Positions 19,577 through 29,954 of a DNA stretch of 58,570 bases are shown here, one piece after another (the stretch's first letter is position 1; each line of letters starts with the position of its first letter). This DNA comes from an uncultured Clostridium sp. (GTDB taxonomy: Bacteria; Bacillota; Clostridia; TANB77; CAG-508). The notes under the pieces are model-generated. The model was not told the DNA's origin, did not search any database, and saw only the letters and a list, made by a program, of their open reading frames with translations. The position numbers and the translations under genes are program-made. The stretch covers positions 1 through 58,570 of the forward strand of contig CANPNZ010000009.1 of assembly GCA_947575605.1 (NCBI GenBank), read 5' to 3'.

Positions 19577-20815
19577 TTAAAAAGTTGCCAAATAAACCCG
19601 GAACCATTGGCAACCATTAAAAAATAAGGAAATACCTAGTAGAACTGCTATTATAATTGTTGCTTTTCTTTCTTTTTCAAAGTTTAGTTCTTTATATAAA
19701 ATATCATATTTATATTTCACTCCGCTATATAATTTGTCTAATTCAAATACTTCCTGCATTTTATCATTTAATAAAGAGCCTGTTTCGTCTTCTGTTATTT
19801 CTTGTATCCATAGGTTTTTTGTGAATTCTACAAATTTCTTTCTTGCTTTTTTTATTTTAGTCATGTCTTTTAATTCTAATTCTATCTTTTTTAAATATAT
19901 TTTTTTATATAAATTAAAAATGTAAGTATAAAAATATTGATTTTCATATTCTTCTGGTAAAATCGTGTAATTGCTCATATCATTACTGGAGGAAAATAGC
20001 ATCATTCCTAACTTAGTTAACCCTAATTTCGCATATTTCCATTTAGAAAAGGTTTCTACTTTTTCATATTCATAGTCTCTACTGCTATCTGCTGGTAAAA
20101 TATTGGTATATTTAATAAACTGATACTTGATTTCTTCAAATTGCTTCGCACTGCTCCAGGCGTCTTGATTAATACATACATAGGCATAAGTTAAAAATCT
20201 TTCTGGTTCTATGTTTAATCTAGCTGCTTCCGCATTTAAACCAGTAATGCCATGTATAAATTCTTGAAAAGTTTTGGTATCAGCAAAACTATCAGTTTGA
20301 ATGCGTATGTTGTCATAGTTTTCTAAATTTGCTAATTCATTATTGATGTCTCTGAATTTATAGTTAAAATTTAAAACATTATTAAATTCTGTATATTCTT
20401 CTACATTGGTTTTAATGGCTAAAAAACAGATTCCAGTAGAAAAACATATAATTTCTACTTTCTGAATATCAAAAAAAATGCCATTACTTTGTTCTATTTT
20501 TCCTTGAATGTCCTTTTTAATGGTATATTCAAATATGTTACATGGGTTTTTAGCCAATAATGCTGCTCTTGTTTCGATTGGTAATTCTTCTAACTTTTTT
20601 AATTTATTATTGCTATAACTAAAACTTGAAAATAAAAACTCTCTCATTTTAGGCAAAAAATATTTATATAATTTTAGATCCTTTTCTTTTTGAAAGATTT
20701 TTAGATTACAGTTCTTGTCTTTTAACATTTTTAGTAAATATTTTTGATATTTACCATCTTTTATAACAAAAGGATGAATAAAGTATGTGTATTGATAATT
20801 TGTCTTTAGTTCCAT
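19577..20815 (-). CDS. Tail-anchored membrane protein of unknown function, C-terminus inside a repeat
   Basis: 412 residues. A long cytoplasmic region mixes charged and aromatic residues, with one hydrophobic patch at about residues 120-140. A CorA-like end follows: a helical stretch ending KERKATIIIAVLLGISLFF, a single membrane helix near the C-terminus. I do not recognise the family. The last residues (QWFRVYLATF) are encoded by a dispersed repeat, so an element has replaced the original end. They include CGG in the zero frame (19598-19600), the only such codon in the window not followed by A. Either reading (Arg, or a +1 shift) ends within nine codons. ATG start with AAGGAAT. Confidence 0.75.
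   Translation of the reverse strand: MELKTNYQYTYFIHPFVIKDGKYQKYLLKMLKDKNCNLKIFQKEKDLKLYKYFLPKMREFLFSSFSYSNNKLKKLEELPIETRAALLAKNPCNIFEYTIKKDIQGKIEQSNGIFFDIQKVEIICFSTGICFLAIKTNVEEYTEFNNVLNFNYKFRDINNELANLENYDNIRIQTDSFADTKTFQEFIHGITGLNAEAARLNIEPERFLTYAYVCINQDAWSSAKQFEEIKYQFIKYTNILPADSSRDYEYEKVETFSKWKYAKLGLTKLGMMLFSSSNDMSNYTILPEEYENQYFYTYIFNLYKKIYLKKIELELKDMTKIKKARKKFVEFTKNLWIQEITEDETGSLLNDKMQEVFELDKLYSGVKYKYDILYKELNFEKERKATIIIAVLLGISLFFNGCQWFRVYLATF
19584..19614. repeat. GCCATTTAAACCC-type short hairpin repeat
   Basis: GTTGCCAAATAAACCCGG followed by AACCATTGGCAAC. The ends pair. Related units are at 12828-12856, 13089-13117, 20837-20855 and 57226-57254. It overlaps the end of the flanking gene. 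Confidence 0.8.
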
Positions 20816-20836
20816 TTAAAATTCCTTTCTCTTAAT

Positions 20837-20978
20837 TTGCCAATGTTCCGGGGTTAAATGTGCCACTAGGGACGGACCTTTTTGGCAATCTTTCATCTAT
20901 TTTTTATTAGATTGTATCTACATTAGTTGCCAAAAAGGTCCGTCCCTAGTGGCACATTTAACCCCGGAACATTGGCAA
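20837..20978. mobile_element. MITE-like element with perfect 52-bp inverted repeats
   Basis: Left arm 20837-20888 and right arm 20927-20978 are exact reverse complements over 52 bases, with a 38-base AT-rich loop. Each arm joins the TTGCCA...CCGGGGTTAAA unit and the GGGACGGACC unit. The variant base (CTAGGGACGG instead of CTGGGGACGG) is the same in both arms. Confidence 0.92.
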
Positions 20979-21005
20979 CTGAGGACTGTCCCCCAATCCC
21001 TGATT

Positions 21006-22526
21006 TTAAAGCTGATTATAATAATTCATATTGATGTCTTTTCCCAAATGCCATCTTCCAATAAAGTCAATTTTCAAGTAATCTTCTAAGTTATAGGTTG
21101 GTTCTTGTACAACTTCACCTTTATTATTGATAGAACCCCACTTTCCGTCTTTTTTTATCCCTGCATAACCATAACTATTTTGCTCTGTTACATCATCATA
21201 TTGATAGTCTACGACTACTTTTCCATCTTTATCTACAAATCCATATTTTCCCTCTTTCTTACTTTTGAATAACGTATTACTTACTTGTATTTCTGTGATG
21301 TTTTTCTCTTCAAATTTAAAGTTATAATATTTATATTCTTCTCCTTGCTTTAACTCAAAATATCCTTTCTCGTCATCTAAATCAATTAAAATTCCTGATT
21401 GACGAACAGCAAATGTATTATCAATGATATCATTACTATAATCTTCTTTTTCAGCAATATAGATATCTGCTTTCTCATGATAGGTAATTGATGTATAAGT
21501 TGGCTCTATTTTACTGATCTTTTGCATATCGATAACACCATATTTTCCATTTTGCTTTGCTATCAATAATCCTGTTTTTGCTTCTTTTAATTCCTCATAA
21601 TCTGGTGCAACAGTTACTTCTCCTGTTGTTTTCATGACTCCATATTTCCCATTTTTTATATAAATGATCCCATTATCTGCATTTTTCAAAATTTCTTTGA
21701 TTTCATCGTATCCTGTATTTAATACTTCTGTTCCATCTTTTTTTACTAATACTTGTTTTCCTGCTTGTTTTACAACATACCTATCATTACCATGAATTTT
21801 TTCAATGGCATCGTATTTTGCTTCTAATATGCTTTGGTTAGAATAATCTACTATTCCATATTTTCCATCTTCGCCTTTTACAATAAATCCATCTTTACTG
21901 TCTTCTCCTAAATTGGTAACTTCTGCATATTGTATCGCTAAAATTTCTTTTCCTTCTTGATTGATGATTCCCTCTTTTCCTTCTTTTGTTACTTTTAATA
22001 TACCTTTTATTCCTTCTATAACAGTAATTTCGTCATATTGACAGGTTGTTAATTCTTTCCCTGTTATATTGATAACTCCATATTTGCCGTCTTTTTTGAC
22101 TTTTAAAACATTGTCTTCATACCATATATTATGGTTATTATCTTTATTCGAAATGCCTTCTATTTGTTCATATTGTGTTAGTATTTCTTGATTTTTACTG
22201 TTTAATGCCTTTGTCTTATATTCTCCTGTTTCATAATTTACATCATAAATACATAAAAATACGTCATTTTTACTGTTTGGAATGGTTATCATTTCTTCAT
22301 AAGAAGGATCTATTACCATGTTCCCATTGGAGTCTATTACACCCCATTTATTGTCTTTGAATACCACAGCATAGTCTTTGCTTATAATTTTTCCTTGTTC
22401 TTTGTCTTTGGTTAAGATTCCTTTTAGGATAAATATAAACATGATGACTACCACAAATGCTAGTATAACAGCAAATACTTTTTTTAGGTTTAATTTTGGT
22501 TCTTCATATCTTCTTCCTCTATTCAT
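21006..22526 (-). CDS. WG-repeat surface or membrane-anchored protein
   Basis: 506 residues. A basic N-terminus and one membrane helix (about residues 17-36) are followed by at least seven WG/KWG-type repeats with the pattern KWGVID.NG..VI.P.YE (for example KWGVIDSNGNMVIDPSYEE, KYGVINITGKELTTCQYDE, KYGFVDKDGKVVVDYQYDD). Such repeats form beta-propeller-like exported modules of unknown ligand. The helix acts as an uncleaved signal anchor, with the repeats outside. AAGGAATG ribosome binding site; flanked by the perfect inverted-repeat element downstream. Confidence 0.85.
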   Translation of the reverse strand: MNRGRRYEEPKLNLKKVFAVILAFVVVIMFIFILKGILTKDKEQGKIISKDYAVVFKDNKWGVIDSNGNMVIDPSYEEMITIPNSKNDVFLCIYDVNYETGEYKTKALNSKNQEILTQYEQIEGISNKDNNHNIWYEDNVLKVKKDGKYGVINITGKELTTCQYDEITVIEGIKGILKVTKEGKEGIINQEGKEILAIQYAEVTNLGEDSKDGFIVKGEDGKYGIVDYSNQSILEAKYDAIEKIHGNDRYVVKQAGKQVLVKKDGTEVLNTGYDEIKEILKNADNGIIYIKNGKYGVMKTTGEVTVAPDYEELKEAKTGLLIAKQNGKYGVIDMQKISKIEPTYTSITYHEKADIYIAEKEDYSNDIIDNTFAVRQSGILIDLDDEKGYFELKQGEEYKYYNFKFEEKNITEIQVSNTLFKSKKEGKYGFVDKDGKVVVDYQYDDVTEQNSYGYAGIKKDGKWGSINNKGEVVQEPTYNLEDYLKIDFIGRWHLGKDINMNYYNQL

Positions 22527-22710
22527 CTTTTATTTCATTCCTTCCTAAGTCATAAATTGGTTATAAATATTAAATTACTTTTACAATATACCATAAATCA
22601 ACCTTAGTTTCAATAGTTTATCTGTTTAACATTTTTTATCATTCATATTAATTAGTAAAAATTTTAAAATATCGTCTTCTTATAATAAAAATCATATAGC
22701 TAGGCTAGAT

Positions 22711-22748
22711 AATCAAAAATTCTCAACTAAAATTGAGAATTTTTGATT
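22711..22748. terminator. Perfect 16-bp hairpin, probable terminator
   Basis: AATCAAAAATTCTCAA pairs exactly with TTGAGAATTTTTGATT across a 6-base loop. It lies about 60 bases beyond the stop of the surface gene at 22808 (minus strand). The rest of the 22527-22807 gap is AT-rich. Confidence 0.7.
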
Positions 22749-22807
22749 TGTTTTTATATATTTACACTCTATGTAATACCATATTGATAGAACGATGGAT
22801 TAAAGAA

Positions 22808-25800
22808 TTATTGCCAATTAATTCCTGCTCCCCAAACTTTTCCAGATACATGCAATAGAGATGGATCGCCATACCATTTCATATTCATACCGTTATATAC
22901 AGCCCAATATGGAGAAGATGTAGCCTTAATAATAGTAGGACCAAACATTGTTATGTCAAAGTTTCCTTCATAGGTTCCAATTAATCCAAAGTCGTAGTCC
23001 TTGCCAGATCCGTCCACGTAATCTCCTTGACCAATAATTGTAGTATTATTTACATAGTTTCCGCTGCCGTCTTTTTCTGGGTCACCCAAATAAACAGTAC
23101 CAGAGCCTACAAGAAAAATACCACTAGAGCCTGTGGATTGTATAGTTCCACCTTCAATATCTAAAAATGCACCATTACTACAGACTATTGCACCTTGATA
23201 ACTACTTACTTCTCCCATTTTTCGCAAATAAAGCTTTGAACCATTCAAAATGGCACCTTTGCTTGTATCACTCGGGCAGACATTTCCATTTCTTAACCAA
23301 AGTGTACCTAGATTTGTAATTTTGCCATCTAAAGTATAACTACTTAAATTTAATGTTATATTCTTTCCTGCTGGAATTTGTGGATCTTCCTTTCGATTAT
23401 TAACTAATACTTTTACAGTTCCAGTAGATGAAATACTATCTATGGCATCTTGTATCCTTGCATAATAAACGGATTCTACTTGTGCCACTGCATCTAAAAC
23501 CTCAACTGTACAAATTTTAGTTGCTGATATATTTCCTGCTACGTCTTTCACCCACATATGATAAATTCCTGCTTTGTTTACAGTAAACTCATAACCAGTA
23601 AATTCTGTCTGATGCAATAAAGTCCATGTTGTTGGTATCTTACTTTCAGTTATACAAATTGCTGCAATGCCTGCACTTCCTCCTATATTATCTGTAATTT
23701 CACTCAATCTTATTCTTCCTGTATTTCCTTTTACAATTTGTACTGTACCTGTGGATTGTTTGATTTGTTCTAATCCTGATGGATCTTCTCCTTCTACTTT
23801 TCCTATTGTTGGTGGTGTATTATCAAAATAGAATAATCCTGATGATTTTATCGTTGTATTGCTATTTCCTGCTACATCTTTTAGACTTACTGGTTTTACC
23901 CATAAATAATATTGTCCCGTTAAACTACTATTTGTTACTGTGAATGTAGTTTTTCTATTACCTGGTGTATAATTTAATGTAGCTGTTGTATACCAGCTTG
24001 GTGCTGTCTCTCCCTTTTTACACCATCCATACTGGATACTTGCTCCACTTGCTATTCCAGTATCCACATCTTCTATGGCTACTGTTACACTTTTCGTTTT
24101 ACTATATGTTGTATCCAAATTTGGGCTGATTTCTATTTTCGGTGCTGTATTATCAAAATAAAAACATGATGAAGCACTTCCTAACTGGAAGGAACTAACT
24201 GTCTCACTATTCCTATTTTCTAATATATCATATAACATTAGTGGTTGTACCCATAAATAATATACCCCTGTTAGCCCACTTCCTGTTGCTGTAAATGCTG
24301 TACTTTTTGCACCTGTTGTATAATTTAGTGTAGCTCTTATCCATGATGATGGTTCTTTTGTAGAACTTGTACTCCATCCATAAGATACATATGCTCCACT
24401 TGCTATTCCAGCATCATCACTTATTGTTACTGTTACATTTTTCGTTTTTGTATAGGTATGACTTTCAAGCGGATTCATACTTATGATTGGTCCTGTTCTA
24501 TCTATTACTACCGTTTTACTTGTTGCTACATTTCCATTACCCGCCCCATCTTTTACTACTCCTGCTTCTATTGAAACGGTCTGATTACAGCTTTCTGTAT
24601 TTGTTACTTCTAATGTCCATTTTGTATTAGTTTTTGAAGCTTCTAAAAATCTTCCTTTGATTCCATTCGTTACGGTTATGTCTTCTACTGTAAATGCATA
24701 ATTGGGTAACATTTCGCTCCATTCAAATGTATACGTTATACTACTTGCAGTTGTAGGACTCTCTACATTAGCTGTTATCGTACATGTCGGTACTGATCTA
24801 TCAATTGTTATCTCTTTACTTGCTGCTTTATTTCCATTTCCTGCTATGTCTGTACATTTTTCTGCTGCTACTGATATAGTTTGACTACAATCTCTTGTAT
24901 TGGTTACTACTAATGTGTATCGTGATGTACTTTTGGTTGTAAATGTTCCCTTTGTTCCATTTGTTGCTGTTATATCTTCTTTCGTAAAGCCTGTTACTGG
25001 CTCACTAAATGTAAAAGTATAAGTTACACTACTTGCATTTGTTGGATTATTTACATCTGTTGTTATTGTTAAAGTTGGAGCTGTATTATCAAACACATAA
25101 GCACTACTTACATGGTAACTTCCATTATTAGTTTCTGATTTATTTCCTGCATTATCTGCGATTTGTTTTACCCATATATATCTAGTCCCTGTCATTCCAT
25201 TTCCTATCGTAAAAGCTGTTCCACTTGTATAGTTTTGCCAACTTCCTCCTAATAATTCTGCTCCACTTGTTGATAGATAATATTGATAGTAATTCGCATC
25301 TAGTAATTCACTTCCTCCTGTATCTTCAGCCGTTATCGTTATTTGTTTGGTTTGGCTAATTGCTGTTGTGTTAGCTTGAATTTGTATTGTTGGTTTTACT
25401 CTTTCTATATTTGTTATTTTGTGTTCTATTGCTTCTCCTTTATTATTGGCATTATCTTTCAATCTTGCATAAATACTTCCATTCTCTGTCATAACTACTG
25501 GTATATCATAATTTTTCCAATCTTCTTCTCGATTTCTATCTCCTGTATTATATTGTAACGTATATCCTTTTTCTGTTGTATCGATTGTCACTTCTACATT
25601 TCCATTTGTCCATCCAATCGGATCATGACTAAATGTTACATTTGCTCTCTTATTTCCTTCGTCTTCTTCTTTTAATTCTGGCACTCTTTCTGTTGCTATT
25701 TCTACTTCTTCTGTTTCTCTTTCATTTCCTGCATGGCTATTGCTTTCATTTTTATTTTGTAAGTTGTATTTTGGGTTAATCCTGTAAATGTATAGCTTGT

Positions 25801-26675
25801 CTGTTCTAAATTTTTGTTAGTTACCCAAGATCCTCCATTGAACTAAATTCATATTGCTTAATTTCACTACATCCATCTACTTGTGTTGCCTCGTGATCTT
25901 TTGTTTGTCCTCTTATAGTTATACTATCTGTCGTTACTATTGCTTCGTTTTTATTTATACTAAATTCTTCTGGTTTTAATCGGTCTATTTTTTCTATTTG
26001 GTGTTGAGCTGTTGCCACTACTCTTTTTTCTTTTACCAACTCTACATTTATTGTTGTAAGATTATCTTCTACATTTACTTGATTCTTTGTATACCATCTT
26101 GATGGATCAGATGATAAAGCATACTGTATATCGCATTCTATAAATTTATCGTTATTTTTTTCTATTATTACTAATTTCGGTTTATTTGTCCAATTAGTAT
26201 CATATATAAATGTTATATCTCCTTCTACTATCTCTTCTTTCTTTATTTCTTCGCCATCTTCTATATACTCTGTTTGTTCCTCTGTTATCCAATAAGGCCA
26301 TCCTTCTATTGTTTCTAAATATAATTCCCATTGCTTGTCATTTTTTATTTTTGGACCATTAAAATAATTCGTACCCTCAAATAACTCATTCGCTTGTAAT
26401 ATATTATATACTCTTTCTAAAAATTTCTGGGCATCTATCTTATATTTTCCTTGTTCAGTATGTGCTTGTAATTTAGCTAAATCTATTGCTTCTTGATACT
26501 GCGCCTTCTTATACTCTTCTTTAGCTGTTTTGGCTTTTGTCAGAATTCCATTTTCTCCACTTAATGTTGCCAATGTGACCCCAGCCAAAATCAATAACAC
26601 TATAATGGTTACTACAAGTGCTACTATGGTTATTCCTTTATTCTTCTCTTTTTTATTTTCTCTATTGATTATCAA
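22808..26675 (-). pseudogene. Prepilin-like giant surface protein with Ig-like repeats, broken by two -1 indels
   Basis: Starts at TTG 26675 (GAGGAAAA ribosome binding site). The N-terminus is near-identical to the gene at 1-512, with the same prepilin-like KNKGIT leader and hydrophobic helix. Two breaks follow. Near 25839 one base is missing (AATGGAGGATCTTGG expected, giving NGGSW). Near 25734 another is missing (GCCCATGCAGG expected, giving HAGNE). Correcting both joins a fibronectin-like segment (TSYTFTGLTQNTTYKIKMKA) to 958 further residues, for about 1290 in total. These contain repeated bacterial Ig-like modules (TYTFTFSEPVTGFTKEDIT, TYTFEWSEM) and a C-terminal beta-helix-like region. 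Both lost bases fall in short homopolymers (AAA, CCC), unlike the CGGA sites, so sequencing error, phase variation or decay are all possible. Function: probably adhesion; uncertain. Confidence 0.75.
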
Positions 26676-26715
26676 TATTTTTCCTCTTCTTGTATTTATT
26701 TTATGTGAATTTGTT

Positions 26716-26745
26716 GTATAATATCTTTCCTATTTATACTACAAG
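26716..26745 (-). promoter_or_regulatory. Candidate promoter of the second prepilin-like gene
   Basis: Same TTGTAG and TATTATAC boxes as at 551-580, conserved in a duplicated upstream region that runs to about 26890. Confidence 0.4.
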
Positions 26746-26939
26746 TCTTTTTGCTAAAAAACAAGAGGAAATTTTTTCATATTATTAAATATTACAATAT
26801 CTATTTTCTTTTATTCTTACGGATATTCAAGCTTTTCTATTCTTCTTCGTTATTATTAAATCTTCTTTTCATTTCTATTACATTCTCTTTTTTATCTAAA
26901 ATAACTACTTATCATCTTTTTTCATTTCACTTTTTAAAT

Positions 26940-27075
26940 TTATGCCTATCTCAAAAAACACAATGGCGGGATTGGGACAGGCACAAGCTCGCCATCCCAA
27001 AATCGCCCAATCAAACCTGTCTCAAAAAACATTAAATGGTTACTTTGTGCCTGTCCCAATCCCGCCATCCCCACA
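26940..27075. repeat. GGGACAGGCACAA-family repeat cluster, copy 3
   Basis: Contains GGGATTGGGACAGGCACAA and several inverted units with CGCCATCCC. It lies beyond the duplicated prepilin upstream region, as does the cluster at 800-1010, so the cluster may have been duplicated with it. Confidence 0.8.
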
Positions 27076-27088
27076 AACATCCTCCCAA

Positions 27089-27135
27089 AAAAGAAAATGG
27101 AGATTAAGAGTAATTTCTTAATCTCCATTTTCTTT
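27089..27135 (-). terminator. Terminator of spoIIE
   Basis: AAAATGGAGATTAAGA pairs with TCTTAATCTCCATTTT. The spoIIE stop codon lies in the stem, and a run of A's on the plus strand gives a T-run on the minus strand. Confidence 0.85.
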
Positions 27136-29521
27136 TTCTTTAAATTTGCATACCATTACGCTCATATCGTCTTTTACATTTCCAAAAGTATTGTCAATGG
27201 CTTCATTTAGAATAAGATCTGCAATTTTCTTGGTATTTGTTGTTTCAATATCTTCTAACATATATTTAATCCACAATTCTTTGTTTTTGTATTCAATATT
27301 CGCATCCAGAATGCCATCCGAACACATTAATAAGATATCTCCAGAAGTTATGTCTCTGTCAAAACTTTGGATTTGGTTACCATCTACCATTCCTGTTGGT
27401 AAGGAATTGGATTTGATGATTTGAACTTTTTTCTTGTTTTTAATGTAAGTTGGACATGCTCCACTTTTAATAAATTCTATATTTCCTTCATATAAGTCAA
27501 TAATAGCTATGTCTAAGGTAGCAAATACCTCTGTATTTTGGTTGATGAGTGATGTATTGATTAAATCTAATGAAATGTTTTTGTCAAAACCAGATAATAA
27601 TAAGTTTTCTAACATTCTTAGAGATTGTGTACTACTTTGTCTTGCTTTGGTTCCTGTTCCCATTCCATCACTGATAGCAATTAAGTATTTTCCATCTTTT
27701 AGTCTCACATTTAACATGGCATCCCCTGAAAGCTCACTTTTATTTTTTGTGGTTTCTCCCGTTCCTATTGCCATAACATATCGATCATCTGATAAAAAGT
27801 TCAATTTTTTTCCAATACTTGCTTCTTCGTTTAATACGATTTTTTCTTTTAATATTTGTGTAGTAACTTTTTCTATGATTTCTATTTTTGCTGTTTCTAG
27901 TATTTCGTCTAAATATACTTCTACAATGTATCTTCCTTCTTTTTTTATGGATAGATCCGCAACAGCAATTGCCTTTTGCTTCAATAATTCCATCATTTCT
28001 GCTTTTTGCTTTTCATATTGTGCCTCATTTTCCATGTCATCTTCAATTCCTTTTGCCATTTTTTGAATGGCTTTGGAAACACCATCTAATTGTTTTCCCA
28101 TATTTTTCTGATTCTCTTCTACTCTTTTTTTCCAAATAAAATCAGATTTCGCTATTTTATAAGAGGTATTAATCATACGAATCATTTGAGCAATGTTGTC
28201 TTCTAAATATTGACTAATGTCTTTGTCATCAAAACCAACTATGTAACTATTACAGTTAGCAAATATTGCTAGTAGAGCCTTTCTATCTACTTCTTGCTTG
28301 TCCAATAAATACTTAAATATTTCGTCGATAATTTTACCTTCGGTATCTGCCATATCTTCATATAACATGTTGTCTTTGTATGGCTCTAAACTACTTAATA
28401 GCTCTGTTATAAAAATCTGTTTATTCGCATCATAAGATTCTTTTTCTGCTTGTTGATAATTGGTTGCCATTTCTTGTATGGCTTGTGATACTTGATTTAG
28501 GTTTTCTGCTACTTCTTTGCTCTTGTTTAACGCTCTATCTGGCGTGATTGGTAATAGCTTTTTGTTTCCTATAAATTCTTCCAATTCAATATGTAGATTT
28601 TTAGGAACCGCTAATAGTCCAATAAACGCTATTAAAATTTCTTTAAAATGGATTAATTCTACTGTGTATCCATTGGAAACATAGGCTAAAAGCACATTTC
28701 CTAAGGCAAATCCTACGACAACTCCTATTTTTCCAAAACGATTTAAGATGCCTGCTAACATTCCTGAAAGGCTATACGCCGCTATCATAATTGGCTCTGA
28801 ACCAGTAATGACTCCGAAGGGTTACACCAATGGTAACACCTGTTGTTGTTCCTACCAAAATTCCATTTTTCCATCCTAATACCATGACAATTAAAATACT
28901 TAAAATATTTTTAATATTAAATCCAAATAAGGCTAGATCTCCAAAGGCTCCTACACTAATAGCAAGTATTAAACTAGCACCAATTAATTCTTCTATCGTA
29001 AAGGCTCTTTTCGCCCAAAATTCTTGCAAGACAACAGTTGAATTAACAAATATTTTATAAAATACCAATCCTATAATGGCTAGTGTGATTCCTGATAATA
29101 CATCATAAAGTGTAAATCCAGACATGGCTAGTTTTACAATTTGTATGATTAAAATAGATAGGAAGATATGTTTTCCTATTTTGATTTTTTCGTTTCGTTC
29201 TTTTTCGTTATAAATTGGTTTCACGATTAATAAAGTAACGGTTACTACTAAGGCTGTTAAAAAATAGCCTAAGGCTCCCCCTACTCCATATTTGATTAAG
29301 TTACCCATTAGGGATACTAAGACAACGCCTAATACTGGTACAGATGATGCCATACAAGCACCAAACATACTGATACTAAAGATTGAAAATTCTCCTCCTA
29401 GTCCTACCATAGATAGCATAAAGGAAATAATATAGACAACAATATTTTTGGTTGCTAATACGTTGGAAAAAATATTTGACTTGTTATTCTCTTTTTCTAT
29501 TACATTTTCATTTTGAAACAT
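27118..29521 (-). CDS. spoIIE: Stage II sporulation protein E, needs +1 recoding at CGGA
   Basis: PP2C-type phosphatase that activates sigma-F in the forespore by dephosphorylating SpoIIAA. Start placed at ATG 29521 (MFQNENVIEK) with GAGGTGG 5 bases upstream; an in-frame GTG at 29530 overlaps that site. The first 235 residues hold several membrane helices and end at CGG 28816-28814. Skipping one base at CGGA continues (GVITGSEPIMIAAYSLSG, GFALGNVL) through the last membrane helices, the central regulatory region and the phosphatase domain. Phosphatase motifs are complete: SGDAMLNVRL, ISDGMGTG, SGACPTYI, CSDGILDAN and DDMSVMV. Total 800 residues, close to the 827 of Bacillus subtilis. Without recoding the phosphatase would be lost. 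Confidence 0.93.
28813..28816 (-). other. +1 recoding site CGGA (site 2, spoIIE)
   Basis: Minus-strand codons ACC CTT CGG AGT. Zero-frame translation would end about 14 codons later (SHYWFRANYDSGV); GGA in the +1 frame continues GVITGSEPIM within a membrane segment. Confidence 0.88.
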
Positions 29522-29954
29522 CCTTACCACCTCTTATGTTGTTTTTTAAGTTATAATTAAGCTGTATTTAAAATATTTAATTAAACCTAGATTCAGCTAT
29601 TATAACTTTCTAAGCTTATTTTACTACTTGTCCTTCGTGGTTTTTGTCTTTTTTAGGAAGCTAATCTAAAAAAGTTTTTTACATTTTTTCATCTATTTTT
29701 TTCTTTTTCTTTTTATTGTTTTCTTTTCTGCCTTTTATTTTATTACAGATTGTAAAAAAAAGCAATAAAAAGATGATATTTCGATTTCGTTTTTTTCACA
29801 AGGTTAGCTCCCACCTCTTGGCATAAAATATGGTTATTTTGAATAAATGATGAATGTGACCAGAATAAGATTAGGAATTCTTAATCATTTTTAGGAACCC
29901 TGTTTCATTATCAAAAAAAATTGCCAAAAAGGTCCGTCCCCTTTGGCAACTTTT
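29522..29954. other. Gene-free AT-rich gap upstream of spoIIE
   Basis: I see no gene. It must hold the spoIIE promoter. I looked for a Spo0A box (TGTCGAA or complement) and did not find a clear one. Confidence 0.5.
29921..29949 (-). repeat. GGGGACGG-family REP hairpin, single unit
   Basis: TTGCCAAAAAGGTCCGTCCC followed by CTTTGGCAA, just beyond the stop of the giant surface gene. Unlike neighbouring copies it has no second arm. Confidence 0.85.

Noticed and set aside
28813..28816. prfB-like +1 frameshifting through a slippery CTT codon and an internal Shine-Dalgarno motif
   Set aside because: Only the spoIIE site has CTT. None has the internal Shine-Dalgarno stimulator or a stop codon in the A site.
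29522..29954. Spo0A-controlled spoIIE promoter
   Set aside because: I expected a 0A box by analogy with Bacillus but could not find a convincing TGTCGAA in either orientation.
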